Source: Methanocalculaceae archaeon (lineage in GTDB: Archaea; Halobacteriota; Methanomicrobia; Methanomicrobiales; Methanocorpusculaceae). From it: DNA of 11,460 nt. Shown piece by piece: positions 8,445 through 11,460 of the stretch. Position 1 is the first letter of the stretch. Each line of letters starts with the position of its first letter. The stretch covers positions 1 to 11,460 of the forward strand of contig JAIRRQ010000053.1 in assembly GCA_031255895.1 (NCBI GenBank), read 5' to 3'. A program made the translations under genes and the position numbers. The notes beneath the pieces were generated by a model. That model saw only the letters and a list, made by a program, of their open reading frames with translations. It did no database searches and was not told where the DNA came from.

Positions 8445-8514
8445 AGTCTCATATTCTATCTTGCTATTTTCGGAAAAATTTGCTAGATATTATCGTCACA
8501 TTACACTCTATCGT

Positions 8515-9237
8515 CTACAAATTTTCTAGAAACATAAGACTCTGTTCCACATCTTCAAACCGCATAACCTCCACAATCATCGTAGCAGATCCTGCAACTG
8601 AAAGCACCGAAGAAAAATCAATCATCCCCGATCCGCACGCCGCATGTTCATCCCACTTCCCACAATTATCGTGCAGATGCAGATGATCTGGTCGCTTTCG
8701 CAAAAATGTGGAAAGCGTTCCTGTCAAATTTGCATGCCCCACATCCAGAGCAAACAACAATCCGGCTCCTCGGATCAGATCCAACAACTCCGGCGTTTGA
8801 AACATACAACAATCCCAACTGCCTAGATTTTCCATCGCAAATCGGATCGAAAAATTTTCCTGTATTTCACCTAATTCCTCAAAACTCCGCATCATTGCAA
8901 CACTTGCCGCCTCCCACTCCGAAGCAAATAAACAGAATCCAGGATGAATCACTAAGGTTTCTGCACCTATTCTATCCCCGATCTCCGCTGTTTCGCGGAT
9001 AACCTCGACACTCGCTTGTCGTATCGATTCAAACGGAGTCGCAATATTCCCGTCTCCCGTTGGTGCATGGATCGTACATCGCAGATCAAAATCTTTGAAG
9101 ACATCTTCATACAAAAACAACGAATGTTTCGCATCACACTGAATCTCCACCAGATCACAAATCTCAGAAAGTCGCGTTAAAACATCCACAAGAGGATATT
9201 CCATCCCACAATTTGTAGAAATACCAAATCGCTTCAT
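8515..9237 (-). CDS. Xylose isomerase-like TIM-barrel metalloenzyme (AP endonuclease 2 superfamily), possible CbiR-like cobamide hydrolase
   Basis: This 240-residue protein has the PF01261-type TIM-barrel pattern, with strand ends rich in metal ligands: His57 in TIHAPTG, His98 in LVIHPG, Glu136 in FAMENLG, Asp165 and His168 in ALDVGHANL, His189/Asp190 in HLHLHDN, Asp196 and His198 in WDEHAACGSG, and Glu223 in IVEV. The family includes sugar isomerases/epimerases and endonuclease IV. It is shorter than typical endonuclease IV (about 280), so a small-molecule substrate is likelier. No signal peptide is seen, so it is cytoplasmic. Its ATG overlaps the stop of the ABC ATPase by 4 bases and no clear Shine-Dalgarno motif precedes it, suggesting translational coupling. 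Linkage to a BtuCD-like importer suggests processing of the imported compound. CbiR, which belongs to this superfamily, is a candidate function by inference only; a sugar-phosphate isomerase remains possible. Confidence 0.85.
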   Translation of the reverse strand: MKRFGISTNCGMEYPLVDVLTRLSEICDLVEIQCDAKHSLFLYEDVFKDFDLRCTIHAPTGDGNIATPFESIRQASVEVIRETAEIGDRIGAETLVIHPGFCLFASEWEAASVAMMRSFEELGEIQENFSIRFAMENLGSWDCCMFQTPELLDLIRGAGLLFALDVGHANLTGTLSTFLRKRPDHLHLHDNCGKWDEHAACGSGMIDFSSVLSVAGSATMIVEVMRFEDVEQSLMFLENL

Positions 9238-10454
9238 GGTAAAATCAATCGCATCAGATCCGTAACCGATGCTACTTCAATTGCACCGTTTTTGACAAGT
9301 TCCACAAAAAGAGCGAATCCCTCACCTCCGGTATAATCATCACATCGTCCAAGGAGGTACATCGGTGCATCAATATCTTTCAGGATGGACAGACTTGCTA
9401 AATTCCCCAAACTAACCGGCATCTCCGCAATAATCACAGTATCAGCCTCTGCAAGCAAATCCTTCAGTCGTTTGATCGACTCATTCGAAACTGCAGCAAA
9501 CGGTGGCTCAATCACCACCTCAATTCCAAGCGCCACAGCAGTCACCGCATCCAAATCATTTGCCGCAAGTACTCCGGCCGTAACCAGGTATCCGCGCAGA
9601 AGCAATAAATGATACAGTTGTGATCCGGACCCCCCTCCTGAAATCACATGTACTCGTCCCCCTCTCATAGTTGCCACTACACCGTAAACTGGAACTAAAT
9701 ACGGCTTTCCTGTTAGAGGATGAGTATGCACCAGCATCTGTACCGAAAAACTCTCCTGAATCCTTTCAGCCGTCAATACCTCACTCGGGGATCCCATCAC
9801 CATAATCTGTCCTGCATTCATCAAAATCAATCTGTCGCAGAAATAAGATGCAAGATTGAGATCATGAAATACTCCTACAACCGTAATCTTTGGTGTTAAT
9901 TTCTGCATCAAATTCAAAATTTCTAGTTGATGATTAATATCAAGATGCGATGTTGGTTCATCCAACAACAAAATTTTTGGTTGTTGCGCAAGCGCCTTTG
10001 CAATTAACACTCTCTGGCGTTCACCACCCGAAATCTCTGTAATTAGTTTATCTGCCAGATGCAGGGTACTTGTTTTTTGCATCGCCTCATCCACAATCAG
10101 CAGATCCACATCTGTCAAGGGAGAAAGTCGTTTGGCATATGGATGTCGACCCATTAGAACAATTTCACGAACCGTAAACGGAAATGCAACATCCGTTTCC
10201 TGCCGTACACATCCCAAAATCCGTGCAAACGCCTTCGTATCATACGCCACAACATTCATCCCTTCAATCATCACTGTTCCTACATCCGGCTCAAGAATTC
10301 TCGATAATGTTCGGAGGAGTGTCGTCTTCCCACATCCATTCGGTCCGAGAATACCAATGAATCGTCCCTCCTCAACTGCGAGCGAAAGATCCTTGAGGAT
10401 CTCGTGATCTCCGTAGCCTACGGATAGTTGTTCTACAGAAATTGCGGGCGTCAT
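9234..10454 (-). CDS. BtuD/FecE-like ABC transporter ATPase with extra C-terminal domain
   Basis: This is the energy-supplying subunit of an importer of the corrinoid/iron-siderophore/heme class. Residues 1 to about 250 are a complete ABC domain: Walker A GPNGCGKT (37-44), Q-loop Gln85, signature SGGER (142-146), Walker B ILLLDE (161-166, Glu166), D-loop SHLD (169-172) and switch His197. Residues from about 255 to 406 form an added alpha/beta domain. It has a glycine-rich turn ISGGGSGSQLYHLLLLRGY and then EVVIEPPFAAVSNES, and resembles a small Rossmann-like fold. Normal BtuD/FhuC proteins are about 250-270 residues; the roughly 400-residue form recalls BtuD of haloarchaea. The start has a strong GGAGGAG 9 bases upstream and overlaps the permease stop by 4 bases. 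The transported substrate is not proven. Confidence 0.92.
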   Translation of the reverse strand: MTPAISVEQLSVGYGDHEILKDLSLAVEEGRFIGILGPNGCGKTTLLRTLSRILEPDVGTVMIEGMNVVAYDTKAFARILGCVRQETDVAFPFTVREIVLMGRHPYAKRLSPLTDVDLLIVDEAMQKTSTLHLADKLITEISGGERQRVLIAKALAQQPKILLLDEPTSHLDINHQLEILNLMQKLTPKITVVGVFHDLNLASYFCDRLILMNAGQIMVMGSPSEVLTAERIQESFSVQMLVHTHPLTGKPYLVPVYGVVATMRGGRVHVISGGGSGSQLYHLLLLRGYLVTAGVLAANDLDAVTAVALGIEVVIEPPFAAVSNESIKRLKDLLAEADTVIIAEMPVSLGNLASLSILKDIDAPMYLLGRCDDYTGGEGFALFVELVKNGAIEVASVTDLMRLILP

Positions 10455-11398
10455 ATTTGTGTTCTCCTCCGCAACAGATAAACAAAAAATGGAGTTCCTA
10501 AAAGTGCTGTAATGATTCCCACTGGGATCTCAATTGGCAATGTTCGTGCAGCTGTATCCGCCCACATCAGAAGGATTGCTCCGGTCATCATTGACACCGG
10601 CAGCAAAATTCTGTGATCCGGTCCCGCGAGAAGTCGCATAATATGTGGGATAACAAGACCTATAAAACCGATGCATCCCGCAATTGAGACCGCAATGCTG
10701 GTGATAAACGATGAAATCAGCAAAAGAATCCACTTTGTCTTTTTTGTATTCACGCCGAGATGTACCGCCTCCTCTTCTCCCAGTGCCATAACATTCAGAT
10801 CGCGGGAAAACACAAACATCATCACACACGCCACGGGGATCAAAAGACATAATCCAACATCATCCCAGTACACATTCCAAAACCCCCCCATCATCCAGAA
10901 CATAATCTGATGCAGACTATTCCCTGAAATGCACATAAAAAACGACAACATTGCAGATAAGAACAGTGATACCGAGATACCAGACAGTAACAGTGTCTCC
11001 ACTGTTACGTGCCCATTCCTAAGAGAGATAACATACACCATAATAGTCGAAAGTGTTGCGCCGACAAATGCAAAAATCGGCAAAAATAACCCGTTGAAAA
11101 ACAAAATTGCGAACGCAGCTCCTAGTGCCCCTCCTGACGACGTTCCGAGAATATATGGATCCGCCATTGGATTGCGGAACAATCCCTGCATAGCGCATCC
11201 CGCCGCAGCAAGCCCGAGGCCGACTAACATCGCACCGCACACCCGCGGTAGTCGAACCTCGAACAATAGTTTTTGAATCATCGTCGTATCGAAATGCCAC
11301 AAAGACAAACCGGATACTCCGATACAAGTCGTAACAAAGACACTCGTAATCAACAGCAACAAGAGAATCAGGAGAATGAGAACAGGATGGCGCAACAT
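10451..11398 (-). CDS. FecCD/BtuC-family ABC transporter permease (corrinoid or iron-chelate import)
   Basis: This polytopic membrane protein of 315 residues, slightly shorter than the usual 330-350, forms the translocation channel of a type II ABC importer. Family blocks occur in order: RLPR (49-52); QGLFRNPMADPYILGTSSG (71-89); the cytoplasmic LGEEEAVHLGV (206-216) that contacts the ATPase; GFIGLVIPHIMR (244-255); and ADTAARTLPIEIPVGIITAL followed by LGTPFF (280-305). About nine or ten hydrophobic helices are visible, the first being residues 5-27. The ATG is the only plausible start, because a TAG lies in frame 13 bases upstream, and no Shine-Dalgarno motif precedes it. It is the first gene of the three-gene operon. 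The sequence does not distinguish B12 from siderophore or heme as substrate; the architecture of the next gene favours corrinoid. Confidence 0.93.
   Translation of the reverse strand: MLRHPVLILLILLLLLITSVFVTTCIGVSGLSLWHFDTTMIQKLLFEVRLPRVCGAMLVGLGLAAAGCAMQGLFRNPMADPYILGTSSGGALGAAFAILFFNGLFLPIFAFVGATLSTIMVYVISLRNGHVTVETLLLSGISVSLFLSAMLSFFMCISGNSLHQIMFWMMGGFWNVYWDDVGLCLLIPVACVMMFVFSRDLNVMALGEEEAVHLGVNTKKTKWILLLISSFITSIAVSIAGCIGFIGLVIPHIMRLLAGPDHRILLPVSMMTGAILLMWADTAARTLPIEIPVGIITALLGTPFFVYLLRRRTQI
10464..10470 (-). promoter_or_regulatory. Strong Shine-Dalgarno site of the ABC ATPase gene
   Basis: On the minus strand GGAGGAG lies inside the permease coding sequence, 9 bases before the ATG at 10454-10452. 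It is by far the best ribosome site in this operon. The permease gene upstream and the TIM-barrel gene downstream have none that I can see, so the ATPase may be made in excess over the permease. Confidence 0.6.
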
Positions 11399-11427
11399 AA
11401 ATGTTGCTAACTATATTGTCTTATCTC

Positions 11428-11444
11428 AAATAAATTATATCTTA
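11428..11444 (-). promoter_or_regulatory. Possible archaeal TATA/BRE promoter of the transporter operon
   Basis: Read on the minus strand, GTAAGATATAATTTATTTG has a purine-rich BRE-like stretch followed by TATAATTTAT, about 33-42 bases before the permease ATG. With the usual spacing of about 25 bases from TATA box to start site, the transcript would begin roughly 10-15 bases before the ATG. That fits the absence of a Shine-Dalgarno motif and a very short or nearly absent leader. The remaining bases to the window edge show no gene. Confidence 0.35.
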
Positions 11445-11460
11445 CGGAGTGTGATTTCGA

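Larger units (their letters stand above)
8038..8514. other. AT-rich intergenic region between convergent operons
   Basis: These 477 bases separate the end of the ATP synthase operon from the end of the opposing transporter operon. The region is much richer in A and T than the coding DNA around it. It holds the oligo-T terminators at its left end, a TATA-like TTTAAATA at 8179-8186, a 47-codon ORF of doubtful reality (8245-8388), and the inverted-repeat structure at 8311-8444. I found no tRNA, rRNA or CRISPR pattern and no clear C/D box pair. Confidence 0.8.

Noticed and set aside
8480..9002. Plus-strand open frames opposite the TIM-barrel gene
   Set aside because: Their products are low-complexity and overlap a minus-strand gene with clear metal-ligand motifs; they are antisense shadows.
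8515..9237. TIM-barrel gene as a true DNA-repair endonuclease IV
   Set aside because: The metal ligands match, but the protein is about 40 residues short, lacks the longer DNA-binding loops expected, and is coupled to an importer operon, not repair genes.

Overview
The window looks like a piece of a methanogenic archaeal chromosome, most likely order Methanomicrobiales. A Methanocorpusculum-like organism is my guess from overall protein flavour, not from a search. The archaeal diagnosis rests on an A-type (A1AO) ATP synthase operon whose subunits E, C, F, A, B and D are characteristic of archaea. Start signals are bacterial-like Shine-Dalgarno motifs complementary to an archaeal CCUCC 16S tail, and gene ends are followed by oligo-T runs, as in Euryarchaeota.

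Region 1 (1-8037, + strand) is an essentially complete ATP synthase operon in the order atpH (last 15 codons only)-I-K-E-C-F-A-B-D. Genes overlap or are separated by at most about 20 bases, so the cluster is probably transcribed and translated as a coupled unit. I and K form the membrane motor, H and E the peripheral stalks, A and B the catalytic/regulatory head, and D, F and C the central rotor shaft and its socket. The complex couples ATP synthesis to the ion gradient produced by methanogenesis. No subunit is broken, and neither A nor B carries an intein.

Region 2 (8038-8514) is an AT-rich gap between the ends of two convergent operons. It begins with several oligo-T tracts that would end the ATP synthase transcript. 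It then holds a strong A/T hairpin placed to end the opposite operon. The hairpin sits inside a larger imperfect inverted repeat (8311-8444) that could fold as one structured RNA or be a small palindromic element. No convincing gene is seen there; one 47-codon ORF (8245-8388) is described as a weak candidate.

Region 3 (8515-11398, - strand) is a three-gene operon read right to left: a FecCD/BtuC-family permease, a BtuD-like ABC ATPase with an extra C-terminal domain of about 150 residues, and a xylose-isomerase-like TIM-barrel metalloenzyme (AP endonuclease 2 superfamily). Both junctions are 4-base ATGA overlaps, so the three proteins are probably made together. The transporter resembles corrinoid/iron-siderophore importers, and the ATPase architecture recalls the long BtuD of haloarchaea. 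The linked TIM-barrel enzyme is the most interesting feature of the window. CbiR, a cobamide-remodelling hydrolase described in Akkermansia, belongs to the same superfamily. A corrinoid importer coupled to such an enzyme would suggest an archaeal salvage/remodelling module distinct from the usual archaeal CbiZ route. This is inference and needs homology and biochemical testing. No periplasmic binding protein gene lies in the window.
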